Assembly (NCBI GenBank): GCA_963789555.1
Contig: CAWBKY010000004.1
Coordinates: forward strand, 124,001-188,000
Length of the DNA stretch: 64,000 nucleotides
Direction: 5' to 3'
Origin: JACXTP01 sp963789555
Lineage (GTDB): Archaea > Thermoplasmatota > Thermoplasmata > Methanomassiliicoccales > UBA472
Below are positions 18,824 through 28,275 of the stretch, piece after piece (position 1 is the first letter of the stretch; every line of letters starts with the position of its first letter). The notes beneath the pieces were generated by a model, which was given only the letters and a program-made list of their open reading frames with translations, was not told the origin of the DNA and searched no databases. The position numbers and the translations under genes were made by a program.

Positions 18824-19386
18824 GCCGCTCCCTTCTCCGCCTTCTTGGCCTTGTCCTCGGCGAGCCATTCCATCTTGCCCAGACCAGGCTGTCTCATGGT
18901 CAGGCCGATCTTGCTCTCCCGCGGGTTCCTCTCGTTGAGCGAGAGCGCGACGATACGGGCGCGCACCTTGTCGCCCACCCTCAGGTCCCGCTTGGTGTCC
19001 TTGCCGATGAGGCGTTGGTTGACGTCATCGATGTCGATGCGGTCGTCCATCACCTGGCTGATGTGGAGCAGGCCATCGAGCGGTCCGAAGCGCACGAAGG
19101 CGCCGAACTTGAGCACCTCGACGATGGCCCCTTCCACGATCTCCTGCTGCATGGGCTTGAAGATCAGAGCGTCGTATTTCACCGTCTGGTACACCGCGCC
19201 GTCGCCGTGGACGATGCGCCCTGGGCCAACGGCCTCGATGTTCCGGATGAGCACGGTGAGGGACTCCCCTTCGATCTTGCCCTCGTAAGATTCCCTTGCG
19301 AGTCTGTCGATCACCACTTCTAGGTCATCGCCCAGTCGCTCCGGAGGAATACGAACAACGTTCTCACGTTGTGTCAACAAGTACAT
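18820..19386 (-). CDS. rpoE: DNA-directed RNA polymerase subunit E' (Rpo7)
   Basis: 188 residues. N-terminal tip domain (RENVVRIPPERLGDD, GRIVHGDGAVYQTVKYDALIF) and C-terminal S1 domain (VVEVLKFGAFVRFGPLDGLLHI-type strand set, RVGDKVRARIVALSLNE). Forms the stalk of archaeal RNA polymerase with Rpo4. First gene of the cluster; TATA-like CTTTAAATAAC at about 19425-19435 is its probable promoter, giving a ~20-nt leader. Confidence 0.95.
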   Translation of the reverse strand: MYLLTQRENVVRIPPERLGDDLEVVIDRLARESYEGKIEGESLTVLIRNIEAVGPGRIVHGDGAVYQTVKYDALIFKPMQQEIVEGAIVEVLKFGAFVRFGPLDGLLHISQVMDDRIDIDDVNQRLIGKDTKRDLRVGDKVRARIVALSLNERNPRESKIGLTMRQPGLGKMEWLAEDKAKKAEKGAA

Positions 19387-19500
19387 TGATAGACCCCTGT
19401 AACTAACCAGCGATATGGTAACCGTTATTTAAAGATTGACTATAAAAACCGATGGTCATCTGGTATCTGGACAAAAAAAGAAAGGATGGGGAAAGGGGTT

Positions 19501-21666
19501 TCAAACCGCGACCACGAACAGGCCCGCGAACACCAGGGTGATGGTGGCCAGGAGCTTGATCAGCACGTGCAGCGAAGGTCCGGCGGTGTCCTTGAACGGG
19601 TCACCGACGGTGTCTCCGACCACAGCCGCGGCGTGGAGCGGGGTCTTCTTCTGACCGGTGGACTCGACGTACTTCTTTGCATTGTCCCACGCGCCACCGC
19701 TGTTGTTCAGGGTCAGGGCCATCATCAAACCTGCGATGGTTCCGACCATGAGCAACGCACCCACGGACTGATATGCGATCGTCCAGTCATCTGGATAGGC
19801 ATACCTCATGACGAGACCTAAGGTCACCGGTACGATGACCGGCAGTATGCCCGGCAGGATCATGGCCTTCAGGGCACCCTTGGTGGATATGTCCACGCAA
19901 CGGGCGTAATCGGGCTTGTCGTTCCCAGCCAATATGTTGGGGTTCTCCTTGAACTGGCGGCGGACCTCGGAGATCATATCTCCAGCGGCCTTACCGACCG
20001 CGCGTATGGCCAAGGAGGCGAACAGGAACACAAGCATCGCCCCGATGAGCGCCCCGACAAACACCGGGGGTTGAGCGATGTCCACTTCGTAGACCGTGAA
20101 GATCTCCGTTCCTTCCAAACCACGGATGGATGCGACCGCATCGAAGTAGGCACCGAAGAGCAGATACGCGGCCAAGGCAGCCGATCCCATGGCATATCCC
20201 TTGGTCAGGGCCTTGGTGGTGTTGCCGACAGAGTCTAGCTTGTCAGTGCGGTGGCGGATCTCCTCCGGCTGCTGGGACATCTCGACTATGCCACCAGCGT
20301 TGTCGGTGATCGGACCGAAGGTATCCTCGGCCAGCACGAACGCGGCAGTGGCCAGCATGCCCATGGTGGCCACGGCTGTGCCGTAAAGACCATATGAGAA
20401 CAGTTCCCCGGAAGATGATCCGGATGGGGCTGCGAGCTGACCCAGATAATAAGCACCTAGCAACGAGACGGATATGGCAATGACCGGCATGAACACGGTC
20501 TCCAGACCGATGGCGAAACCACTGATGATGTTGGTCGCCGCTCCGGTCTCAGAGGCCTTGGCGATGTCACGCACTGGACGGTAGGAACCGGATGTATAGT
20601 ATTGGGTGATGTACACAATGACTATGCTGAGTATGACTCCCACTATCCCACAAGCAAGGAAGTAGATCCAGTTGTCACCAAGCATCTGGCTGGCAGCAAT
20701 GCCGAACAAGATGATGGCAAGGACACAGGCGATGTAATAGCCGCGATTCAATGCCTTCATCGGCTCTTCGTCCTCGCTCCTCATCTTGACCATGTAAATG
20801 CCGACGATACCGGCGAATATTCCTAGGCCACGAGCGACCAGGGGGAAGAATACGAATCCGATGTTTCCAGTGATCCCATAGATGACGAAACCGAGTATCA
20901 TGGCACCGATGTTCTCAGCCGCGGTGGATTCGAACAGGTCAGCGCCACGTCCGGCGCAATCGCCCACGTTGTCCCCGACCAGGTCAGCGATGACCGCGGG
21001 GTTCTTGGGGCTGTCCTCAGGTATGCCTGCCTCGACCTTACCGACCAGGTCCGCGCCGACATCGGCGGCCTTGGTGTAGATACCGCCGCCAAGTTGCGCG
21101 AACAACGCGGCGAAGGATGCACCGAAAGCGTAACCGACCGAGAGTAGGAGGGCGTCTTGCAAGCCCGTGTCCACGCCATTAGCGTTGATATCGGACCCCT
21201 GCAGGAACCAGAACAGGAAGACCACACCGGCCACCCCGAGCAAGCTCAGGGTGACGACGGCGATACCGGAGACCGCACCGCCTCTGAAGGAGACCTGAAG
21301 GGCCTCGGGGAGAGTGCGCCGCGCGGCGCTGGCGGTCCTGATGTTGGCGTTCACGGAAACGATCATCCCAATGTAGCCCGAGAGGGCAGAACAGAAGGCG
21401 CCGATCAAGAACGCAGCACCGGTCAGCGGATCGATGGCGACCATGATGAGGACGCCCAGTACAACGCTGATAATGGCAATCGTCTTATATTGTCGAGCCA
21501 AGTAGGCCATGGCCCCTTCCTTTATGGCGTCACTGACCACCCTCATTTCAGGTGTACCGGTGTCCTTCTTGAACACCCAGCGCGTCAGAAGCCAAACGAA
21601 GAGCAGACCGACAAGACCCGCAATAGGAATCACATACAGTATTGGATCCAATTCCACTTCAATCAT
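19501..21666 (-). CDS. hppA: Membrane-bound proton-translocating pyrophosphatase, K+-independent type
   Basis: 721 residues, about 16 hydrophobic segments, intact. Substrate-site motifs: GGIYTKAADVGADLVGKVEA, DNVGDCAGRGADLFES, EDTFGPITDNAGGI and GGAWDNAKKYVE. Couples pyrophosphate hydrolysis to ion export. In the diagnostic stretch GNTTKALTKGYAMGSA, Lys and Thr stand where K+-dependent enzymes have Ala and Gly/Ala, which marks the K+-independent, proton-pumping class. Start ATG has TTGGAG about 8 nt upstream; a TATA-like TTATAC lies near 21705. Confidence 0.95.
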   Translation of the reverse strand: MIEVELDPILYVIPIAGLVGLLFVWLLTRWVFKKDTGTPEMRVVSDAIKEGAMAYLARQYKTIAIISVVLGVLIMVAIDPLTGAAFLIGAFCSALSGYIGMIVSVNANIRTASAARRTLPEALQVSFRGGAVSGIAVVTLSLLGVAGVVFLFWFLQGSDINANGVDTGLQDALLLSVGYAFGASFAALFAQLGGGIYTKAADVGADLVGKVEAGIPEDSPKNPAVIADLVGDNVGDCAGRGADLFESTAAENIGAMILGFVIYGITGNIGFVFFPLVARGLGIFAGIVGIYMVKMRSEDEEPMKALNRGYYIACVLAIILFGIAASQMLGDNWIYFLACGIVGVILSIVIVYITQYYTSGSYRPVRDIAKASETGAATNIISGFAIGLETVFMPVIAISVSLLGAYYLGQLAAPSGSSSGELFSYGLYGTAVATMGMLATAAFVLAEDTFGPITDNAGGIVEMSQQPEEIRHRTDKLDSVGNTTKALTKGYAMGSAALAAYLLFGAYFDAVASIRGLEGTEIFTVYEVDIAQPPVFVGALIGAMLVFLFASLAIRAVGKAAGDMISEVRRQFKENPNILAGNDKPDYARCVDISTKGALKAMILPGILPVIVPVTLGLVMRYAYPDDWTIAYQSVGALLMVGTIAGLMMALTLNNSGGAWDNAKKYVESTGQKKTPLHAAAVVGDTVGDPFKDTAGPSLHVLIKLLATITLVFAGLFVVAV

Positions 21667-21780
21667 AGGATATTCTCCAATGCGAGTTTAAGGGCAAATA
21701 AGGATTCTTGTATAAGTCATTTGTTCTTTTGAGAACCACGTTTTTCGAATACTGGCTTCGATTACGCATTAGCCGTTTAA

Positions 21781-21799
21781 ATTGATAGTGATAATCAAT
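21781..21799. promoter_or_regulatory. Fur-box-like inverted repeat
   Basis: ATTGAT-AGTGATA-ATCAAT between the divergent hppA and MgtC/DUF4010 genes. From its fourth base, GATAGTGATAATCAATC matches the bacterial Fur consensus at 14 of 19 positions. Whether this archaeon has a Fur/DtxR-type regulator that reads it is unknown. Confidence 0.3.
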
Positions 21800-21902
21800 C
21801 GGCCGACCTTCGCTTTCTACCAATTATCTGCGTGAGAGGTATTAGTTCTCAGCCATGAGTGAAGGGGATTAAATATATATGTGAAAATATAATATTAGGA
21901 AT

Positions 21903-23195
21903 GTGGCCGCCCTCACGGACCCGGATTTTCTGATCAATGCCCTGATAGCCGTAGGTGTGGGTGCCTTGGTCGGGCTGGAGAGGGAGCACCATCGTGACGA
22001 GGTCTCCTCCTATGCTGGAGTGAGGACGTTCGCTCTGGTATCGTTATTCGGATTCATCACCGCCTATCTGACCACGCAGGACCCGGATTTCGCCTGGGTG
22101 CTGATGATCGGGGTCCTGCTGGTAGGCGCCTTCGCGATATTCCTGGCCTACATCAAGTATGTGAAGGGGTTCCCCGGCCTGACAACGCCCATGGCCATGA
22201 TGGTGACCTTCTTCGCCGGGGCCTTGGTGGGATTGAACCTGCTCTTCGCCGCGGCGGTGGTGACCCTGGTGGCGACCTTCCTATTGGTATCGAGGCGGAG
22301 GCTCCACAAGTTGGCCGCCATCCTGGAGGACGATGAGATCATCGGGGCTCTGCAGTTCCTCACCCTGGCCGTGATCCTTTATCCTCTAACGAACGAGCTG
22401 GAACTGCAGGAGCCTTGGGACGTGTTCAACCCAGGCGGCATCCTGGCCTTGAACTTCATACTGCTGTTGGTGGTCTTTGTGAGCGCCATCAGCTTCGTTT
22501 CCTATATCATCATCCGGAAGGAGGGGCCAAAGAGAGGGCTGGAGTTCTCCGGTCTGCTCGGTGGCATGATCAACTCCGAGGCCACCACCGCCTCGATAAG
22601 CAACATGGTGAAGGAGCGCAAGGACCTGCTCAAGACAGCGATGTCCGGCATACTTTTCGCCACTGGTGTGATGTTCGTGCGGAACCTCATCGTGGTGGCC
22701 CTCTCCGACCCCACCATGGATACCGCTCTGATATTGTTGCTCCCAGCGGCGATCGCCACCGCGGTCGCCTTCCTGCTCGGGCTGATGATCAAGTCGGGAG
22801 AGGTCTCGCAGCAGAAGCTCGAGGTCAAGTCCCCGTTCGCCATAATGCCCGCCCTGAAGTTCGCACTTCTGATCCTGGTCATATCGGTGATATCCTACGC
22901 CGCCAACGAATACCTGGGAGACTACGGTGTCTACGTTTCCGCCATCGGCGGTTTCGTCTCCTCGGCCGCGGTGGCGGCCTCCCTGGGAACCTTGGTCTAC
23001 ACCAGTGGGTTGGATCCCCTCATCGCCGCGCAGACCATCATGCTTGCCTGCGTTTTCAGCTGCATCAACAAGATCATAATAACCCGGTCGATCGATAAGG
23101 ACCTGGCCTCCGCGGCCAAGAACCGATTGATAGCGGTCACGGCGGTGGCGGTCGTGAACACCGTGGCCCTCTTCATCATCAGCCTGGTGCTATGA
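21903..23195 (+). CDS. MgtC/SapB N-terminal plus DUF4010 membrane protein
   Basis: 430 residues, about 12-13 TM segments. N-terminal MgtC-type motif ALVGLEREHHRDE, AGVRTFALVSLFG; C-terminal DUF4010 region with GLLGGMINSEATTASIS and SAIGGFVSSAAVAASL. Family members are predicted transporters; no substrate is known. GTG 21903 lies ~25 bp after TATA-like TTAAATATATA (about 21868), so the mRNA is probably leaderless. Reading frame intact. Confidence 0.8.
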   Translation: MAALTDPDFLINALIAVGVGALVGLEREHHRDEVSSYAGVRTFALVSLFGFITAYLTTQDPDFAWVLMIGVLLVGAFAIFLAYIKYVKGFPGLTTPMAMMVTFFAGALVGLNLLFAAAVVTLVATFLLVSRRRLHKLAAILEDDEIIGALQFLTLAVILYPLTNELELQEPWDVFNPGGILALNFILLLVVFVSAISFVSYIIIRKEGPKRGLEFSGLLGGMINSEATTASISNMVKERKDLLKTAMSGILFATGVMFVRNLIVVALSDPTMDTALILLLPAAIATAVAFLLGLMIKSGEVSQQKLEVKSPFAIMPALKFALLILVISVISYAANEYLGDYGVYVSAIGGFVSSAAVAASLGTLVYTSGLDPLIAAQTIMLACVFSCINKIIITRSIDKDLASAAKNRLIAVTAVAVVNTVALFIISLVL

Positions 23196-23202
23196 TTGGC
23201 GC

Positions 23203-23912
23203 TCAGAACCTGGCCTTGAGGACTATGATGCCCTCGCGCCTGGAGATGTCGATGGGCTGACGTCCGGTGCCATGATTGGTGCCCCTCATCTTGAGCACCT
23301 CCACGTATTTCCTTCGCGTCACGACCTCGTCGGAGAGCAAGAGCAGGATGATGCCATCTACGGCATAGGCTATCTCAGAAGGGTAGAGCTCGTTGGGTTT
23401 GACCTCTCCAGTGACCACGGTCACAGCGTTCCAGTTCTTGAGACGGTTCGTAAGGTCGAACAGGAACTGACGATAGTCGCCTCCCATCATGTTGCCTATC
23501 ACGGTCAACGGATCGATGACGATGCGCGTGGGCATGACCTCGGCGATCTTCTCATCGATGACGTTCAAGATCTCCTCTGGCTTCATGGTGCGGAGCTTGT
23601 CGCCCAGGTCCATGTAGACTATCTGGTCGTCGAAGTAGGAGGGGTCCATGAAGTCGAACTGCATGGCATAGCGCATCATCCACTGGGTCGGTTCGCTCAA
23701 TGTGGTAATGTAAAGCACTGCTCCCCTTTCTTGGCCCCTTCGCAGAGGTATTTCATCGCGAAGGTGGTCTTGCCAGTGCCAGCGCTTCCGGCCACCAGTA
23801 TCACGGATGGGAATGGGAAGCCCCCCTCGATGGAATCATCTAAACCGTTGATGCCGCTGGTGAGGCGGACGATCTCCGCCCGGGGCCTGACACATGTATC
23901 GGGAGCGCTCAT
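23203..23912 (-). CDS. KaiC/RadA-like single-domain RecA-family ATPase, frameshifted
   Basis: About 237 residues. RLTSGINGLDDSIEGGFPFP and Walker A GSAGTGKTTFAMKYL at the N-terminus, then ITTLSEPTQWMMRYA and the Walker B-like strand PTRIVIDPLTVIGNM. This is the KaiC-like RecA-superfamily ATPase layout common in archaea as signalling partners. One base is missing near 23706 (CAGTGCTT), splitting the frame; repaired sequence reads GEQVLYITTLSEP. ATG 23912 has GAGG nine bases upstream; TTG 23921, overlapping the preceding stop, is the alternative. Confidence 0.8.
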
Positions 23913-23917
23913 TTTCT

Positions 23918-24590
23918 TCAAACCTCGTTAGAATCCACTATCCTGGCTATTCCATTCCGCTTGCTGGTTAGCGACATCGAGGCCAGGATGCCATCGTTGA
24001 CGCTTATCTCATGGGGGCAGAGCGAGCGCGCCGCCTCGTAGAGCATGCAGTTCCTCTCCCTGTCCACGAGCAACGGGATCTGCACCCGAGCGTGGGAAGT
24101 GAGGACATCTATGAAATCCTGAAGGAAGACCTCCACGTTGTTGAAGCTGTTATAGAGCAACAACGAGGATATGTTATCGATCATGGCGAACCGGCACCGT
24201 TGCAGGTCCATCGGGCGCAGGCTGAGGCGAATTGCCTGCCCAGTCCCTTATGACCGATGGCAGGGAGTCGATGTTGGATGGGGCGTTCAGACGGTTGGCA
24301 GGGTTGTGGCTGTTCTTGGTGTCCGCCGCGAACCGACTTATGGCGTCGATGAATATCAGGCCCTGCGGGTCTATCTGATGCATGCCCATCAGATGCAACA
24401 TGTAATGGTGCGGCCTGTCCACCGCGATGAACATCCCCGGACGTCCAGGCATGGATGAGAACGCCTTGAGAAGGAGCAGGTTGACCCTGACGAACTGAGT
24501 GGATTTGACGTCCAAGAGCACCGGGCCATTGTCGAAGGCGCTCAAGTTGTCCTTGAGATAAGCCATTAGGTACAGGTCCTTCTCGTTCAT
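23918..24590 (-). CDS. RecA-fold-like protein paired with the KaiC-like ATPase, frameshifted
   Basis: About 224 residues after repair near 24235. I do not recognise a named family. The middle has a Walker B-like strand (GLIFIDAISRFAADTKN) and the pattern LLLLKAFSSMPGRPGMFIAV, later AMIDNISSLLLYNSFNNVEV and SHARVQIPLLVD; no Walker A is visible. It resembles a RecA-type fold without nucleotide-binding loop and overlaps or abuts the KaiC-like gene, so the two probably work together. Divergent from the lipid kinase gene. Confidence 0.6.
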
Positions 24591-24765
24591 TCCGCCACTT
24601 TCTATTCGATTGGCCCGAGGATATTTAAAATCACTCGGCTAATTATCATCGATAGGTCAGAAAATCGGTATGTAGAATGATAAAATATCGATATGCTGGG
24701 TGGACCTCGGTCCGACCCATGGGACAAGCCATTTTATATTTTCATCGCTTTCCAATGCTGATAAC

Positions 24766-25495
24766 TTGAGCCAGGGAGACATTTGGGGGCTGTTGCTGGT
24801 GTATTCCTACATCGGAGCGGTGGTGCTCATCGCCAGCAAATCCGCTTATCTGAAGCGCACCAAGATGCACCGCAAGTTCATCCATATCATGATCGGTAAC
24901 ATCGTCTTCTTCTGGTGGGTGTTCGACAACGCATGGGCCATGGCCCTGCTCGCCGCAGCCCCTTTCATCTTCTTCTGTTACCTTCTCTCCAAGGAAGGCT
25001 CCAGGACCGATGAGCCCAAGTCAAAGGTGGAGAAGGAGCTCAAAGGGTCCATACTGGCCGAGGCATCTATCAATGGGCACAAGCTCGGTCTGGTCTTCTA
25101 TGCCATTTCCTGGACGCTGCTGGCGTTCGTTTTCTTCGACAACCTGATGATAGCATCCATCGGCATAGTCTGCATGGCCTACGGAGATGGCATGGGCGGA
25201 CTTATCGGCAAGAGGTATGGGAAGCGAAAGATACATGGAGGCAAGACCTTGGAGGGAAGCCTCGTCCGTTTTCATATTCGCCATGATCGCCTGCGCCGTG
25301 GTCTTCGCCTTCTACAGCTACCTCAGCATGAATGGCATCTATGGCGACCACGAGGTGGAGGCCATCTGGATCCTTCCGATAAGCGCCGGCATAGCCGCCT
25401 ACGTGGCGGTGGTGGAACTGTACACCCCGGGAGAGTATGACAACCTGGTCATACCCATAACCACGGTGCTCATCTTGGCGGCGGCGGGGATCTGA
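24766..25495 (+). CDS. Dolichol/phytol kinase-like CTP-dependent membrane kinase, frameshifted
   Basis: About 242 residues with 6-7 TM segments. The signature GDGMGGLIGKRYGKRKIHGG followed by KTLEGS is typical of the DGK/phytol/dolichol kinase family, which phosphorylates polyprenols or related lipids, probably in archaeal lipid metabolism. An extra base near 25257 separates this from the C-terminal TM part (VFIFAMIACAVVFAFYSYLS, then AGIAAYVAVVELYTP). TTG 24766 is used as start: it lies ~27 bp after TATA-like TTTTATATTTT and directly precedes the first TM. The tmk gene begins 3 bp downstream. Confidence 0.8.
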
Positions 25496-25497
25496 GG

Positions 25498-26079
25498 ATG
25501 CGCTGGATCGTCGTGGATGGCATCGATGGCTCGGGCAAGAGCACGGTGGCCCATTGGATGGCGGACCGGTACAAAGAGGATGGGTTTCACGGTGCACCTG
25601 TTCGTGCACCCCTCGGAACGCTTGTTGGGTCGCATCTCCAAGGCGGCATTGCAGTCGAAGGGCAGCCTCATGCACGCCATCGCCACGATGTTCTTCATCG
25701 GCGATGTGTTGGTCTCGATACGTCGGAAACGTAGGGTGGTGGGTCCGAAGGACCGTGTGATATTCGTCCGATACCTAATGGGGGCGGCATACCTGCCAGA
25801 AGGTCTGATGGCCACCGGATATGAACTTTTCAAGCGCATCATCGACCTTCCACCCGCCCGGATGCTGGTGGACGTCCTCCCGGAGGTGGCCTTGGCTCGG
25901 ATAGAGATGAGGGACCACGAAAGGGAGATGTTCGAGAACATCGAGGGACTGAGGGAATCGAGAAGGAAGACCTTGGTCCTGGCCCAAGGATGGATGGTTG
26001 GTGCTCGACAACTCTGGACCGGCAGAGGCGACCAGAGGCGGAACTGAAGGCCATCATGGACCGATGGGAGTCGTCCTAG
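25498..26079 (+). CDS. tmk: Thymidylate kinase-like protein, three frameshifts
   Basis: About 192 residues. Begins WIVVDGIDGSGKSTVAHWM, the thymidylate kinase P-loop. After an extra base near 25582 it continues FTVHLFVHPSERLLGR, DRVIFVRYLMGAAYLPEG and RMLVDVLPEVALARI. Two more extra bases (near 25999 and 26020-26040) precede the end ELKAIMDRWESS at 26079. Makes dTDP from dTMP. A divergent tmk-like paralogue cannot be excluded since the DRY-type motif is replaced. Ends overlapping the convergent MFS gene by 26 bp. Confidence 0.75.
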
Positions 26080-27231
26080 TCACCTTGGACCGCAGCAATA
26101 TGGACAGACCGATGGCGACAGTGATGGTGATGGCAGTGATGACCAGCACGGCGTCGTACCCCTGTTCCAAGTAGACCGAGCCTAGGATAAGGGGAGAGAT
26201 CGCATAACCAAGGAAGCGCGAGCTATTGAACACCGATGAGACCGTGCCTTTGATGTCTGGAATGAACTCAACCGTCAAGGTGAACAGCGATGCCCACAAG
26301 ATCTGGGACCCGGTCCCGAGCATTGCCAACGATAGCACCGTACCACATCACGCTGGACGAGCTGTACAAAGAGATCATGGAGGCGAGGACCACCATTAGG
26401 CCGAGGGAGGCGGTGGTGGCCCTGCCGATCCTCTCCACCAGGAAGCCGCCGAAGGGGGCGGCGAAAATGCCTGCCATGCCGGTCAACGCCACCATCGCCC
26501 CTATCTCTCCCCCCGTGAGGTCCAATGGGGGCTTGGCCAGAATGTCGGATACATAGGAGAGCGCTCCGATGTAGCAGAAGAAATTGAGGAACCCTATGGC
26601 GGAGATGAGGATCACGCCATGGTCCTTCAGCGTCCTTTTGAGATTTGGCCGCATCGAGCGCATTGACGCTCCGGAGGAATAGGAATCCCTGTCCCTTATA
26701 GGTCGCCAGAATGGCAGCGTTGCATATGACGCAAAGCACCGCTATGAGGACGAAGGTATAGCGCCAGTCCCATTGGCTCATGATCCCGGCGATGAGCGGG
26801 CCACATGCCACGCCTGCGGTGGTGGCGGCGGCCAGGAACCCCATGTTCCGGCCTCGGGATTCTGGAGGCACGACCTCTGCCAGTATCGCCACCAGCACCG
26901 GGTTCACGAAGGCATATCCGAACCCTTGCACCGCTCGAGAAAGATAGAACACCCCCGCGTCTTGGCTGAGGGCGCAAAGCACCGCCCCCGCGGCATAGAC
27001 CATGAACCCGAAGGTCACCACCTTGCGGCGTCCATATATGTCCGAGATCGAGCCAGAGAAAAAACTGAAGATGGCAAAGGGGAACATGTAGAAGCTGATG
27101 GAGATGAGCACCTCCGCAGCGGTGAGCGAGAACTCCTGCTCGAGGATGGGGACCACGGCCAGGACGGCGTTGCCAGCGAGCGGTCCGGAGAAAGCTCCGA
27201 TGAACACTGCCAGGCGGGCGTAGTTGACCAT
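26054..27231 (-). CDS. Major facilitator superfamily transporter, two frameshifts
   Basis: About 392 residues and 12 TM segments after repair. N-terminal half intact: PILEQEFSLTAAEVLISISF, then GSISDIYGRRKVVTFGF (MFS loop 2-3 motif) and GRNMGFLAAATTAGVACGP (TM5 motif, antiporter-like). Breaks near 26665 and 26335; later parts carry GGFLVERIGRATTA and FNSSRFLGYAISPLILG. Resembles drug/H+ antiporters of the DHA1 group, but the substrate is unknown. Confidence 0.8.
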
Positions 27232-27339
27232 CCGGGCCGAATCATCGCCGATGGATATTATCTTTCTGGGGGGCGGATGGGCGATATCAGCAACATATTT
27301 CTAGGCCTATCGGGCTGACCAAAATGAGGATTGGGATAA

Positions 27340-28275
27340 ATGACCGGCCGCAAGGTTGAGGACATCAAGGTTCGAGAAAGCATGAGCGTGGACGAGCTCA
27401 TGCGCGAGCTCAAAGGCTCAGGGGGCTTCACCGGCAGAAAGGTGGCTGACGCGGTGGACATCATGGAGAAGATGGCCCGCAGCGAAGGCTGCGTCAAGTT
27501 CCTCTCCTTCCCCGCTTGCATCATGGCCACAGGCACAAGGGGTGTCATCGTGGAGCTGGTCAAGCGCAAGCTGGTGGACGTGATCATCACCACCTGCGGC
27601 ACCCTCGACCACGACCTGGCGCGCACCTGGCGCGACTATTACCATGGCGATTTCTACATGGACGACGCGGAGCTGCGGCGCGAAGGCATCAACCGATTGG
27701 GCAACATACTGGTCCCGGATGAGAGCTACGGACTGGTGTTGGAGGAGAGGCTGATCCCCATGTTCGAGGAGATATTGGAAGGGAAGAATTCCATATCCAC
27801 CCGCGAGCTCATAGACCAGGTCGGCTCCCGCATCGATGACGAAAGCTCGTTGCTGCACTGGTGCCACCGCAACCAAGTGCCCATCTTCGTACCTGGCATC
27901 ACTGATGGATCGTTCGGAAGTCAGATATGGATGTACTGGCAGACGCATCGCAAGCTCCATATCAACCTCTTCCAGGACGAGCAGGACCTCTCCGATATCA
28001 TATTCCATGCCAAGGAGACCGGTGCGGTCATCGTGGGCGGAGGGATCTCCAAACACCATGTGATCTGGTGGAACCAGTTCCGCGGCGGTCTTGATTACGC
28101 GGTCTACATGACCACCGCCCCTGAGTACGACGGCTCCCTTTCCGGGGCACAAGTGAGGGAGGCGGTCTCCTGGGGCAAGGTCAAGGAGACGGCGGACCAT
28201 GTCACGGTCGAAGGTGACGCGACCATCACCCTCCCCATGACGGTGGCGAGCTTGGTGGAGAGGATGCGGAAGTGA
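27340..28275 (+). CDS. dys: Deoxyhypusine synthase
   Basis: 311 residues. Transfers the aminobutyl group of spermidine to a lysine of aIF5A. Motifs: KFLSFPACIMATGTRGVIVE, DVIITTCGTLDHDLART, VPIFVPGITDGSFGSQIW, GGGISKHHVIWWNQFRGG, TTAPEYDGSLSGAQVREA, and the active-site lysine segment SWGKVKE. Intact. The stop overlaps the GTG start of the next gene (GTGA), so both are probably one operon. Confidence 0.95.
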   Translation: MTGRKVEDIKVRESMSVDELMRELKGSGGFTGRKVADAVDIMEKMARSEGCVKFLSFPACIMATGTRGVIVELVKRKLVDVIITTCGTLDHDLARTWRDYYHGDFYMDDAELRREGINRLGNILVPDESYGLVLEERLIPMFEEILEGKNSISTRELIDQVGSRIDDESSLLHWCHRNQVPIFVPGITDGSFGSQIWMYWQTHRKLHINLFQDEQDLSDIIFHAKETGAVIVGGGISKHHVIWWNQFRGGLDYAVYMTTAPEYDGSLSGAQVREAVSWGKVKETADHVTVEGDATITLPMTVASLVERMRK

